From contig DASXVS010000053.1 in the NCBI GenBank assembly GCA_036504095.1, forward strand, positions 51,092-115,091: a stretch of 64,000 bases of DNA, written 5' to 3'. This DNA comes from Armatimonadota bacterium. GTDB taxonomy: Bacteria; Armatimonadota; DTGP01; JAKQQT01. The notes under the pieces are model-generated. The model had not been told where the DNA came from and searched no databases. It worked only from the letters and a program-made list of their open reading frames with translations. Positions 24,542-32,481 of the stretch are shown here, one piece after another; positions within the stretch are counted from its first letter, which is position 1; each line of letters opens with the position of its first letter. A program made the translations under genes and the position numbers.

Positions 24542-24830
24542 AGAGCACCTTCGCGCTGGTCAGGACCTCGTCGCGGATCAGTGGTTTGAGGCCGCGCTTG
24601 GACACAAGGTCAACCCGGCGCCCCAGCAACTCCTCCAATTGCTGTTGCAGGCCGATAAATGCGATCAGGCCGATCTTCGCGTCCGGCTGAAACGACACGA
24701 GGAGGTCAATGTCGCTGTCCGCGCGAAAGTCTTCACGCACGGCGGAACCGAAGACCGCCAGCTCGGCGACTTTGTACCGGCGGCAGAGGTCCTCTATCTT
24801 CTTTATCGGTATGTTCAGATCCTTCAGCAT
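24531..24830 (-). CDS. MNT-type nucleotidyltransferase (antitoxin of a HEPN/MNT pair)
   Basis: 99-aa minimal nucleotidyltransferase. FGSAVREDFRADSDIDLLV contains the GSx10DxD motif: G28, S29, metal-binding D40 and D42. In intact HEPN/MNT modules the MNT protein AMPylates and silences the HEPN RNase. ATG 24830 was chosen since the longer upstream frame is unlike the family. On the minus strand a TACAAT at 24848-24853 could be the -10, giving a leader of about 11 nt. The partner gene downstream is truncated. Confidence 0.75.
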   Translation of the reverse strand: MLKDLNIPIKKIEDLCRRYKVAELAVFGSAVREDFRADSDIDLLVSFQPDAKIGLIAFIGLQQQLEELLGRRVDLVSKRGLKPLIRDEVLTSAKVLYAA

Positions 24831-24999
24831 GTCTGTTTCCAACACAGATTGTAGCCCAAACTGTGCTCCGTCGCCACAACCGGCCAGGTGACTTCCATCA
24901 GGGCGCGGCCCCCTTTGGTTTGCCGGTTTCACCTGCGCGGCTCCAAACTGAGCTTGTTGCCTCTTTAGCGTACCGGTTCGGAAAGGGACTCTCCCGACT

Positions 25000-25359
25000 A
25001 TGAAATGGATATTCCTGGTAACGCTAGTGGTCTTCGCCTGGAGGGCTGTCGATGTAGGCCTGTACCTGCTGCACAAGAGGACGAAGGAACCCGTTCTATA
25101 TTTCATCTACTACCTGGCATGCCTGCTCCTGCTGGTGCCCATCGTGCTGCAAGCCTTCAGCACAAACCATGGAAATGAAATTGAAGGCTGGTGGGGTTGG
25201 CTGGTCGCTGTTGTGTTCCTGGGTCCGGAGATTATCGACCGACTGTGCGGAAAAGAAAGCGAATGGCAATACCTCTGGCGCCACCGCCACGACCCCGTGT
25301 GGCCGTACGGGCGTAAGCAAGATGAACCACCCTCAGGCGAACCTGGTGAGCGGCGATGA
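25000..25359 (+). CDS. Small membrane protein, family shared with 28976-29347
   Basis: 119 aa, function unknown. Starts MKWIFLVTLVVFAWRAVD, with hydrophobic segments at about 3-22, 33-53 and 67-83. The charged C-terminal part contains RLCGKESEWQYLWR then DPVW. The paralogue 3.6 kb downstream has the same start, the LLLLVP segment, RLCG-E and DPVW, so this is a real family. Both copies sit next to toxin-like genes and flank the large beta-helix gene. The upstream AAAGGGA is rather far from the ATG (about 12 nt). Confidence 0.65.
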   Translation: MKWIFLVTLVVFAWRAVDVGLYLLHKRTKEPVLYFIYYLACLLLLVPIVLQAFSTNHGNEIEGWWGWLVAVVFLGPEIIDRLCGKESEWQYLWRHRHDPVWPYGRKQDEPPSGEPGERR

Positions 25360-25366
25360 ACCAGGC

Positions 25367-25430
25367 ATCCTCGGGTCCGGGTTCCGGATTCCAAGACTCG
25401 AAACCAGGAACTCGAAACTCGGAACTGAAA
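25367..25430. repeat. Degenerate 7-nt repeat tract 8
   Basis: Units such as GGGTTCC and GGAACTC run in phase. An AT-rich stretch of about 70 nt (25425-25495) follows, which probably holds the promoter of the beta-helix gene. Confidence 0.65.
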
Positions 25431-25534
25431 AATAATTTGTAGGTTTTGGTAGAAATTTGTTGTATTAGTTTGTTTTAGGCTATTTGTTGCATGACGACCC
25501 TGGATCGCCACTCTTTCGAGAAAGGGACACACCC

Positions 25535-28117
25535 ATGCGACACCGGTTCAGCTTCGCGACCCTCGCAATGCTCCTCTGCCTGACGGCCGTTCCCGCCTCC
25601 GCGACGACCATCCTCTACGTAGACGACGCAGCGCCCGGCCCCGTTCACGACGGCTCCACGTGGGGAACCGCCTTCACCACCATCCAGCCGGCCCTCGACA
25701 TCGCGCCGGCCGGGTCGGAAGTGTGGGTGAGGGGCGGTCTATACTCCGTAAGCCTCGTCGTCACCCGGCCCGGCATCACCCTCCTCCAGAAGGAGCAGGA
25801 CTACTCGGTGACGCTCTCCGCCGCCGATCCGCTCCTGCCGATCGTCAATATCGCCGCCACCGCGACAGGTTTCACGCTCGGCGGCTTCAACCTAACGGGG
25901 GCCGGGACGCGGGGCGCCATCCGATGTGACGCAACCGGCGTTGCCATCACCGGCTGCCGGATACTCAACAACGGCGTCGCCGGCGGCGATGCCGGAGGCA
26001 TCTACTGCCGCGCCGGTTCCTCCGCAACGATCAGCCACTGCGAGATCGGCGGTAACAAAGCCCGGAACGGCGGCGGGATACTATGCCTCAACGCCACGAC
26101 CAGCATCATCAACAACGTGATCAGGGACAATGCTGCGTCTTACACCGCCACGGGTAACGAGGGCACCGACGGCTTCAGCGTCGAGGGTGGCGGCGTAGCC
26201 GTCTTCGGCGGGACGGCCGTCATCCGCGACAACGAGATCCACCACAACACGGCAACGGTCACGGTGACGATGCCGATGGCGGGGATCATCTACTCGGCGG
26301 GTGGGGGCCTGGCGGTGGACGGGGCCAGCGCCACTGTGGTGAACAACACGGTGGCTTATAACACGTGCAGCCACAACAGGGAGAACCCGAACGGCTCGGC
26401 TTACGGAGGTGTGTTCTTCTACGGATCGGGTACGTTCGGCAACAACATCGTTGCGTTCAATACCGCGTTCGTCAACGGTTCGCCCTCGGGCTATGGCAGC
26501 GGGTACATCGTCCCCCGGTGGTGGACCTCGGACACCCTTACGTCTCACAACAACCTTTTCTGGGGAAACACGCCGGACGACAGCGCGCAGTGGACCGTTT
26601 CGGGCGGCAATTTCACGGGCGATCCAAAATTCGTCTCGGGCGGCGTGAGCCCGTACGACTATCGGCTGTCACTCGGATCCTCGGCGATCGATGCCGGCGA
26701 CGACAGCTACGTGCTGCCGGGCGAGATCGACCAGCGCGGCAACCCCCGCCTCATCGGCCTGCATGTTGACTGCGGCGCGTATGAGTACCCGGAAGCCGTC
26801 GTTCAGCCCGTTCTACGCACCTATGTCCGCGCGGACGGCAGCGACGCGGCCGACGGCACAACCTGGGCGACCGCGAAGGCCACCCCCAACGCGGGCATCA
26901 GCGCGGTATCGCCGGGCGGCGAGGTTTGGGTTGCCCAGGGCGTGTACACCGGCAAGGTGTATTTCCGGACGAAGGTATCGCTTCTCGGCGGATTCGCTGT
27001 CGGCGATACGGACAAGTCGGCCCGCAACCCCGCCACCCGCACTACCGTGCTGGACGGCGGGCAGTCGTCGCCGGTTGTAACGATACCCGACACGGCCAGC
27101 CTGGTGACCGTGGACGGCTTCACTATCCGCAACGGCAAGATCGGCTGGGGGCAGAGCCCGTATGGCGCCGGCATCTACTGCCTCGGACAGAGCGCCGTCA
27201 TCTCCAACAATATCATCAGCGGCAATGTCATTGACTTCGGGGAGGACAATCCGGAGGCGTACGGCGCCGGGGTGTACGTGCTGGGTGGATCGGTTGCTGT
27301 GCGGAACAACGTCTTCAGAGCGAATAGCATTCACCTTGTCCAGTGGATGACGTTCCCCCAGTTTGGCAATATCGTCATCACGCAAGGGGGGGCGTTGTAT
27401 CTTCGCAACACAAGCGCCCAGGTGGTAGGTAACTTATTCGACTCGAACTACCTGAGGTCAGTCGCCGAAGGCGCGGCGGCCTCCCAGAAGGAAGCGCTGG
27501 GCGCCGCGATCTTCGCATCCGGCACTTGGGGGAGCATCACGAACAACACCATCGTGTCCAACACCGTAACGGATTCGATGAGCTTCTCGCACCCCGGGGC
27601 GCAGGGTGGCGCGGTTTACCTGGAATCGGTCGGTAGCTCACTGGTGTTCGGCAACAACCTGATCGTGCAGAACTCATCGGGTGTAATGGGCCTCACCGCC
27701 AACCCGCCGCTCTCGAACAACGACGTGTGGGGCAACGCCGGCGGTAACTACGGCCTGCCGGATCCCACCGGTACAGGCGGCAGCATCAGCGCGGATCCTC
27801 TATTCGTTGACTCTATACACGCCAACTATCGGTTGGCCGCCGGTTCGCCCGCGGTGAATACCGGGTCGAACGCCATCGCGTGGCCGGTGACGGACCTGGA
27901 CGGCAAGCCCCGCATCATCGGCGGCACGATCGACATGGGCGCCTACGAACGTGGGCCAGCCACTGCCATCACCATGGGGGACGTTGCCTCCGCCCTTCGC
28001 ATCGCCGCCGGCTTGGCAACCGCAACGGGCGCAGATATGGACCGCCTCGACACCGCGCCAACCCCACCCCGAACGATCGACGTGCTGGACGCCGTCATTC
28101 TGGCGCACGCATTCTAG
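25535..28117 (+). CDS. Large secreted right-handed beta-helix protein with dockerin-like tail
   Basis: 860-aa exported protein. ATG 25535 has AAAGGG upstream and a signal peptide ending PASA at about residue 23. Two similar halves each begin with YVDD or YVRADGSD followed by a tight DG-TWGTAF-type opening. Both carry many short turns of the parallel beta-helix type (GGIYCRAGSSATISHCEIGG, NNVFRANS) and end with IDAGDDSYVLPGEIDQRGNP or VNTGSNAIAWPVTDLDGKPR then GAYE. The last 45 residues (MGDVASALRIAAGLATATGA, IDVLDAVILAHAF) resemble a dockerin-like calcium domain common on armatimonad surface proteins. Probably a surface or polysaccharide-associated protein; no catalytic residues are assigned. 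Confidence 0.8.
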   Translation: MRHRFSFATLAMLLCLTAVPASATTILYVDDAAPGPVHDGSTWGTAFTTIQPALDIAPAGSEVWVRGGLYSVSLVVTRPGITLLQKEQDYSVTLSAADPLLPIVNIAATATGFTLGGFNLTGAGTRGAIRCDATGVAITGCRILNNGVAGGDAGGIYCRAGSSATISHCEIGGNKARNGGGILCLNATTSIINNVIRDNAASYTATGNEGTDGFSVEGGGVAVFGGTAVIRDNEIHHNTATVTVTMPMAGIIYSAGGGLAVDGASATVVNNTVAYNTCSHNRENPNGSAYGGVFFYGSGTFGNNIVAFNTAFVNGSPSGYGSGYIVPRWWTSDTLTSHNNLFWGNTPDDSAQWTVSGGNFTGDPKFVSGGVSPYDYRLSLGSSAIDAGDDSYVLPGEIDQRGNPRLIGLHVDCGAYEYPEAVVQPVLRTYVRADGSDAADGTTWATAKATPNAGISAVSPGGEVWVAQGVYTGKVYFRTKVSLLGGFAVGDTDKSARNPATRTTVLDGGQSSPVVTIPDTASLVTVDGFTIRNGKIGWGQSPYGAGIYCLGQSAVISNNIISGNVIDFGEDNPEAYGAGVYVLGGSVAVRNNVFRANSIHLVQWMTFPQFGNIVITQGGALYLRNTSAQVVGNLFDSNYLRSVAEGAAASQKEALGAAIFASGTWGSITNNTIVSNTVTDSMSFSHPGAQGGAVYLESVGSSLVFGNNLIVQNSSGVMGLTANPPLSNNDVWGNAGGNYGLPDPTGTGGSISADPLFVDSIHANYRLAAGSPAVNTGSNAIAWPVTDLDGKPRIIGGTIDMGAYERGPATAITMGDVASALRIAAGLATATGADMDRLDTAPTPPRTIDVLDAVILAHAF

Positions 28118-28142
28118 TTTCGAGCGGACCATCACGCAGATA

Positions 28143-28184
28143 TCAACCGAGGGGGATGTCGACAAGGACAGCCCCCTCGGTTGA
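28143..28184. terminator. Terminator of the beta-helix gene
   Basis: A perfect 13-bp stem, TCAACCGAGGGGG (28143-28155) with its complement (28172-28184), around a 16-nt loop and followed by TTCCTC. It sits between convergent genes and may serve both. Confidence 0.75.
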
Positions 28185-28202
28185 TTCCTCACCGCCTTGA
28201 GT

Positions 28203-28526
28203 TCACTCCTCAGGTTGAGGGGGTTCTCTCTGCGGCCATATTGATTCCAGGTCCCGTGCGCCGTGGACGAAGGCGAGTATACAGATGCGCTGCGGAGAGA
28301 CCTGATAGATTAGCCGGTAGCGTTGGACAACGATTTCACGGATGTCGTTCAGCTCAACTTCCGGGACGATCCGCCCGCTCCCTGGGAATAGGCTCAGCCG
28401 CTCTACGGCGAAAAAGACTGCCGAAACGAGGGCGGCAGCGAACCGTGGAGAGTCACGCGCTATGAACGCCGCCGCTTCATCCACGTCGCCGAGCGCAACA
28501 TCCGTCCACTCTATGCGTCTAGCCAT
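28203..28526 (-). CDS. ParE/RelE-type toxin
   Basis: 107-aa plasmid-stabilisation-system (ParE) family protein. WTDVALGDVDEAAAFIARDS, then LSLFPGSGRIVPEV, IREIVVQRYRLIYQV and a C-terminal VHGARD are the family pattern. ParE toxins poison gyrase, RelE toxins cleave mRNA; this sequence is nearer ParE. ATG 28526 lies inside the antitoxin gene (16-nt overlap), as usual for coupled modules. Confidence 0.85.
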   Translation of the reverse strand: MARRIEWTDVALGDVDEAAAFIARDSPRFAAALVSAVFFAVERLSLFPGSGRIVPEVELNDIREIVVQRYRLIYQVSPQRICILAFVHGARDLESIWPQREPPQPEE

Positions 28527-28699
28527 CGGGAAAGTCGTCGCTCCGCGTCTTCGTGGCTCATAAGCCGTCCCTCCTGCACGTCGAGCAGGCCTCGCGCCAC
28601 CTTCTGCCGGACATAGATGTGGTACTGGATATCCTCGTACGACACATCGTCTGGCAACTCCTCGAGCATGCGCGAAACCTCGAATTTGGCTGATCCCAT
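28511..28699 (-). CDS. Antitoxin of the ParE module
   Basis: 62-aa acidic protein encoded just before the toxin gene. AGGAGGACGAG precedes ATG 28699. LPDDVSYEDIQYHIYVRQKV and a C-terminal MSHEDAERRLSRWL are typical of small antitoxins paired with ParE toxins in many phyla. It would bind the toxin and repress its own promoter. Confidence 0.8.
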   Translation of the reverse strand: MGSAKFEVSRMLEELPDDVSYEDIQYHIYVRQKVARGLLDVQEGRLMSHEDAERRLSRWLDA

Positions 28700-28796
28700 C
28701 TCGTCCTCCTGTACTATTGTGCCATGGGGCGAGGGATACCGCCAACCAGGCTGGTCCGGCCTTAGGCAGATCGAGGTGTAAGCAGGGATACCGCGT

Positions 28797-28857
28797 GCCG
28801 GGTGGCGGGTGTCAGCACTTGAAACTCGACGCCCACTACCGGAAACCCGACACGGGG
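28797..28857. repeat. Degenerate 7-nt repeat tract 9
   Basis: Units such as GGGTGTC, GAAACTC and GAAACCC follow in phase upstream of the second small membrane protein gene and the antitoxin promoter region. Confidence 0.6.
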
Positions 28858-28975
28858 GCCGCATCCACATCGAATGCGGGCTGTTAGGTCGTGAGGTTTC
28901 GGGGTCTGCCACGTCAGACACCTATACTGACCGTGGCATAGTGTACAATCGCCGGGCGGAAGGGGTCTGATCACC

Positions 28976-29347
28976 GTGAAGTGGTTCTTGCTGGCGCTCG
29001 TAGTCTTCGTGGGTTTGAGTGTCATCCTGGAGATCCGCGCGGTCTATCGGAAGCCGACGAAGTACGAGGTGCTCTCGCTCGCGTACTGGGTCCTGATGCT
29101 CCTCTTGCTAGTGCCGTTGGTGCATGAGTTCCTCGGCCTTCACAGAGAGGCGGAGATCAACCGGCGCTATTTCCCACTGCTCCTTGTCTGGTTTTTTGGA
29201 CAGGAGATTGTCAACAGGTTGTGTGGCCGAGAGGGCCTGTGGAGCGGAGTCTGGCGTAATCACAACGATCCGGTTTGGGCGTCCAAGCCGGAATCGGACG
29301 CCGCGAAGCCAGGGGCGCAAGGTCCGACGCCCCCGTCAGGAACCTAG
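28976..29347 (+). CDS. Small membrane protein, paralogue of 25000-25359
   Basis: 123 aa starting at GTG. It shares with the 25000 gene the start MKWF-LALVVF, TKYEVLSLAYWVLMLLLLVP, an acidic EI, RLCGRE and the terminal WRNHNDPVW. Three hydrophobic segments are predicted; the C terminus is hydrophilic and proline-rich. GGAAGGGG precedes the GTG and a TACAAT -10-like element lies at about 28942. Function unknown. The two copies differ enough to be an old duplication. Confidence 0.65.
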   Translation: MKWFLLALVVFVGLSVILEIRAVYRKPTKYEVLSLAYWVLMLLLLVPLVHEFLGLHREAEINRRYFPLLLVWFFGQEIVNRLCGREGLWSGVWRNHNDPVWASKPESDAAKPGAQGPTPPSGT

Positions 29348-29395
29348 CACGCTTCCTCTGTGCTCTAGGTGCCTCTGTGGTTCACAACCTCGGCG

Positions 29396-30544
29396 CTATC
29401 CACACGCCTCAACTGTGGCGTCCTCGACCGTCCAGACGGCGGCATCCTGCAGGAACGCGTGCGGGAAGCGGCGGGTGTGGGTGCTGGTGATGAACGACTG
29501 GCGGCCGGCCATCGCAAGGTCCACAAGGCGCCGCGCGCGGTCGTCATCGAGTTCGGCGAGGATCTCGTCCATCAGCACCACGCAGGGTTCGCCGGCCTCT
29601 TCCTCCATCAGGCGCAGTTCCGCCACGCGCAGGCTTAAGGCGACGCTGCGCTGCTGGCCGAGACTGCCGTAGGTTCGGGCATCCGCCTCGCCAAGCGTGA
29701 ACGTGAGGTCGTCCCGGTGCGGGCCGGCCAGCGTGATGCCACGGACGTACTCGTCACTCCGGACGGCTATCAGCCGCTCCTGGAAATTGGCCTGGATTCC
29801 CTCCACCGTGCCACCGTCCAGCGGAACGTTCGGCCGGTATTCAACACACAGGCGTTCGGTGCCGTCCGTGAGGCTGCCGTGGACGTCGCGCGCGCGTTCG
29901 TTAAGATCGGCCACGAAACGGATGCGGCGGTCGATGACCCGGGCGCCGTAGGAGACGAGCTGTTCGTCCCACGCGGACAGCGAGTTGCCGCTATCGTGTC
30001 CGCCCCGCTGGCGAATGATCTTCAGCAATCGATTACGCTGTTCCAGAACACGGCGATACTGCGCCAGATGGAAGCAGTACTGCGGGCTCAACTGGCAAAG
30101 CGCCGTGTTGGTGAAGCGCCGCCGTCCCGACGGTTCGCCGCGGACCACCTCCACGTCGTCCGGCCAGAACCCGACGGTCTGAAGCTGACCCAGAAGGTCG
30201 ACCGCGCGCGGGTGCTTGACCGTGTTGATGCGGACCGTCTTCACGAATGACGCGGGCGGCGCCGGCTGCTCCGGCGGAGTCAGGATGACATCCAGAGTGA
30301 GGTCGTTCGCATTTTCGCAGTGGACCTCCGTAGCGATGTGCATCGTATCTTCGCCGAAACGCATGAGTTCGGCGTCCCGGCCGGCGCGCGGGCTCCTGCT
30401 GGTTGACAGGATGGAAAGCGCTTCCAGGATGTTCGTCTTGCCCTGCGCGTTGCCGCCGATAAGGAGGTTTGCGCCGGGGGACGGGGCGAAATCCAGGGAG
30501 GCGTAGTTGCGGAAATTGGTGAGCCTCAGCCGAGTGACCTGCAT
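29396..30544 (-). CDS. recF: DNA replication and repair protein RecF
   Basis: 382-aa SMC-like ATPase that loads RecA at gaps. Walker A GGNAQGKTN (about 30-38), the signature LGQQRSVALSLR and Walker B VVLMDEILAELDDDR are present, plus the opening LRLTNFRNYASLDF. It is not beside dnaA, dnaN or gyrB, the usual neighbours. No Shine-Dalgarno; an extended -10 TGCTAAACT lies 6 nt before the ATG. Confidence 0.94.
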   Translation of the reverse strand: MQVTRLRLTNFRNYASLDFAPSPGANLLIGGNAQGKTNILEALSILSTSRSPRAGRDAELMRFGEDTMHIATEVHCENANDLTLDVILTPPEQPAPPASFVKTVRINTVKHPRAVDLLGQLQTVGFWPDDVEVVRGEPSGRRRFTNTALCQLSPQYCFHLAQYRRVLEQRNRLLKIIRQRGGHDSGNSLSAWDEQLVSYGARVIDRRIRFVADLNERARDVHGSLTDGTERLCVEYRPNVPLDGGTVEGIQANFQERLIAVRSDEYVRGITLAGPHRDDLTFTLGEADARTYGSLGQQRSVALSLRVAELRLMEEEAGEPCVVLMDEILAELDDDRARRLVDLAMAGRQSFITSTHTRRFPHAFLQDAAVWTVEDATVEACG

Positions 30545-30550
30545 ACAGGC

Positions 30551-30559
30551 AGTTTAGCA
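30551..30559 (-). promoter_or_regulatory. Extended -10 of recF (leaderless)
   Basis: On the minus strand TGC plus TAAACT, then 6 nt, then the ATG. The TGn extension supports promoter function without a good -35. Confidence 0.5.
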
Positions 30560-30560
30560 G

Positions 30561-30600
30561 GGCGGGGGACGGGGTGTCGGGTATCGGGTGTGAGGTGGAA
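30561..30600. repeat. Degenerate 7-nt repeat tract 10
   Basis: A short run of units such as GGTGTCG and GGTATCG between recF and the end of the homoserine dehydrogenase gene, upstream of the recF -10. Confidence 0.5.
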
Positions 30601-30619
30601 GGCCCTGGGGTCTGTTCGC

Positions 30620-31906
30620 TCAGCCCTCCACGCGGATCACGCTCTTCACGGCGTTGTCGGGGTCGGCGGCCTCGATGGCCCAGAGCGACCTGCGGAGGTC
30701 CGCGTCCGGGCAGGGATGCGTGATGAGCACCAGTTCGGCCAGGCCATCGGCCATTTCGTGCTGTGATACGCGGCCGATGCTGACGTCGTGATCTCCCAGT
30801 GCTCCGGCGATATTGCTGAGGCAGCGGGGGCGGTCACCCACCTGGAGACGCAGGTAATAACGGGACACCGTTTCGGCCACGGGGACAACGGCCGTGGGTG
30901 CGAAGCACAATTTGGGCGCGCTGGCGCTGGAACCGGCGCAGATGTTGCGCGCCACCTCCACGATGTCGCCCACCACGGAACTGCCGGTGGGCATGGAGCC
31001 GGCGCCGCGGCCGTAGAACATGACATTGCCGACACTGCTCCCGTTCACAAGGATCGCGTTGAACACGTCGTCCACATGGGCCAGCGGGTGGCTCTCGGGC
31101 AGCAGGGTCGGGCTGACCCGTATCTCCAGGCGGTCGTTGCTCCGCTTGGCCAAAGCCAGCAGCTTGATGCTGTAACCCAGTTCGCCGGCGTAATCGAAAT
31201 CGCGCTCCGTGATCCGGGAGATGCCTTCGGGGTGCACCGCTTCAACGTCCACGTCCGCCTGCATCGCGATGGCGGCGAGGATACACATCTTATAGGCCGC
31301 GTCCCAGCCGTCCACGTCCGAAGTGGGGTCCGCTTCGGCGTATCCAAGCTTCTGCGCGTCCGCCAGAACCTTCGCGAACTCGCGCTTCTCCAGGGCCATG
31401 CGGGTGAGGATATAGTTCGTCGTGCCATTGACGATACCTTCAATACGGTCGATCCGGTTGCCGGAAAGGCTCGAGATGAGCGGCCTGATGATGGGGATGC
31501 CGCCCGCCACGGCGCCTTCGAAGTAAAAGTCCAGGTGCCGCTCGGACGCTTCCGTAAGGACCTCCACTCCGTGCTTCGCGAGGAGTTCCTTGTTTGCGGA
31601 GACGACGTGCTTGCCCTTGGCGAAGGCCTGCCGGATGTAGGTCTTGACCGGCTCAACGCCGCCGATGAGTTCGACGACGATGTCGATATCGGGATCGTTG
31701 ATGACTTCGTAAGGGTCGCCGGTGAGCACGCCGCGGTCGATGGCGACGGCGCGCGGGAGGTCCGGATGCGCGACGGCGATCTTCTTAACGTTGAGGGTCG
31801 CGCCAACTCGCGCTTCGATGGCCGGCCGGTTGTCCGCCAATGTGCGGTAGGCCCCGGTGCCCACCGTGCCCATTCCGAGAAAGCCGATGTTGATCGCTGA
31901 TTTCAT
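30620..31906 (-). CDS. hom: Homoserine dehydrogenase
   Basis: Reduces aspartate semialdehyde to homoserine for threonine and methionine synthesis. The 428-aa protein has the NAD(P)-binding GFLGMGTVGTG, the substrate domain (NGTTNYILTRM, the ADPTSDVDGWDAAYK motif with catalytic residues) and a C-terminal ACT domain from about 345 (YYLRLQVGDRP) for feedback by threonine. It starts 24 nt after the biotin carboxyl carrier gene, so the two are probably co-transcribed, an unusual combination. Confidence 0.94.
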   Translation of the reverse strand: MKSAINIGFLGMGTVGTGAYRTLADNRPAIEARVGATLNVKKIAVAHPDLPRAVAIDRGVLTGDPYEVINDPDIDIVVELIGGVEPVKTYIRQAFAKGKHVVSANKELLAKHGVEVLTEASERHLDFYFEGAVAGGIPIIRPLISSLSGNRIDRIEGIVNGTTNYILTRMALEKREFAKVLADAQKLGYAEADPTSDVDGWDAAYKMCILAAIAMQADVDVEAVHPEGISRITERDFDYAGELGYSIKLLALAKRSNDRLEIRVSPTLLPESHPLAHVDDVFNAILVNGSSVGNVMFYGRGAGSMPTGSSVVGDIVEVARNICAGSSASAPKLCFAPTAVVPVAETVSRYYLRLQVGDRPRCLSNIAGALGDHDVSIGRVSQHEMADGLAELVLITHPCPDADLRRSLWAIEAADPDNAVKSVIRVEG

Positions 31907-31930
31907 GCTTCGGCCGATGCCCCGGTCTTC

Positions 31931-32407
31931 TCACAACGGTCTAATAACCACCAGGACGGTGCCGGCGTGCACGAGCTCGGCGTCCGCCGCGGGGATAGCG
32001 ACGACTTCGCCGGCTATTTCGGCCGGCAGTTCGGACATCACCTTCATCGCCATGATGATGCCCACAGTCTGTCCAACCTCCACAATGTCCCCAACGTCCA
32101 CAAACGGGGGCTCTCCGGGCGCGGGGGCGCGGTAGAACGTTCCGGTAGTGGGAGAAAGCAGCGGCGTGCCTTCCGGTTCGGGGGGGAGCGGAGGCGAAGC
32201 GGGAACGACAGGCGGGGCGAATTCTCCCGTGTCGTGCTCGGCTGTGAGAACGGGGGCCGGCGCGGCGGCCACGGTACGCGGCGCCGTTTCGAGCCGCACG
32301 GTAACCCCATCCTCGGTGAGGACGAGACGCGACAGGTTCCGCTTCTCCATCAGCGCGATGAGCGCGCGTATCTTCTCTACATTCGGCTTGGCCGTATCTT
32401 CCGCCAT
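31931..32407 (-). CDS. accB: Biotin carboxyl carrier protein
   Basis: 158-aa carrier subunit of acetyl-CoA (or other acyl-CoA) carboxylase. It has an N-terminal AccB segment (EKIRALIALMEKRNLSRLVL), a proline/alanine-rich linker (about 43-83) and a C-terminal lipoyl-like biotinyl domain with MAMKVM, where K122 would carry biotin; an E-A-M-K context is more usual. No accC follows; hom does instead. On the minus strand TAAACT lies 9 nt before the ATG, so the mRNA would have almost no leader. Confidence 0.9.
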   Translation of the reverse strand: MAEDTAKPNVEKIRALIALMEKRNLSRLVLTEDGVTVRLETAPRTVAAAPAPVLTAEHDTGEFAPPVVPASPPLPPEPEGTPLLSPTTGTFYRAPAPGEPPFVDVGDIVEVGQTVGIIMAMKVMSELPAEIAGEVVAIPAADAELVHAGTVLVVIRPL

Positions 32408-32481
32408 GGTACGCTTAGTTTAGACCCTGCGCACGCAGCGAGGGAAGCATCGCGGCAATCGGGCCATCGCGGGGGCACATC

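Noticed and set aside
28203..28745. 180-residue version of the ParE toxin
   Set aside because: The extra N-terminal 73 residues lie over the antitoxin gene in another frame; ATG 28526 fits family length and coupling.
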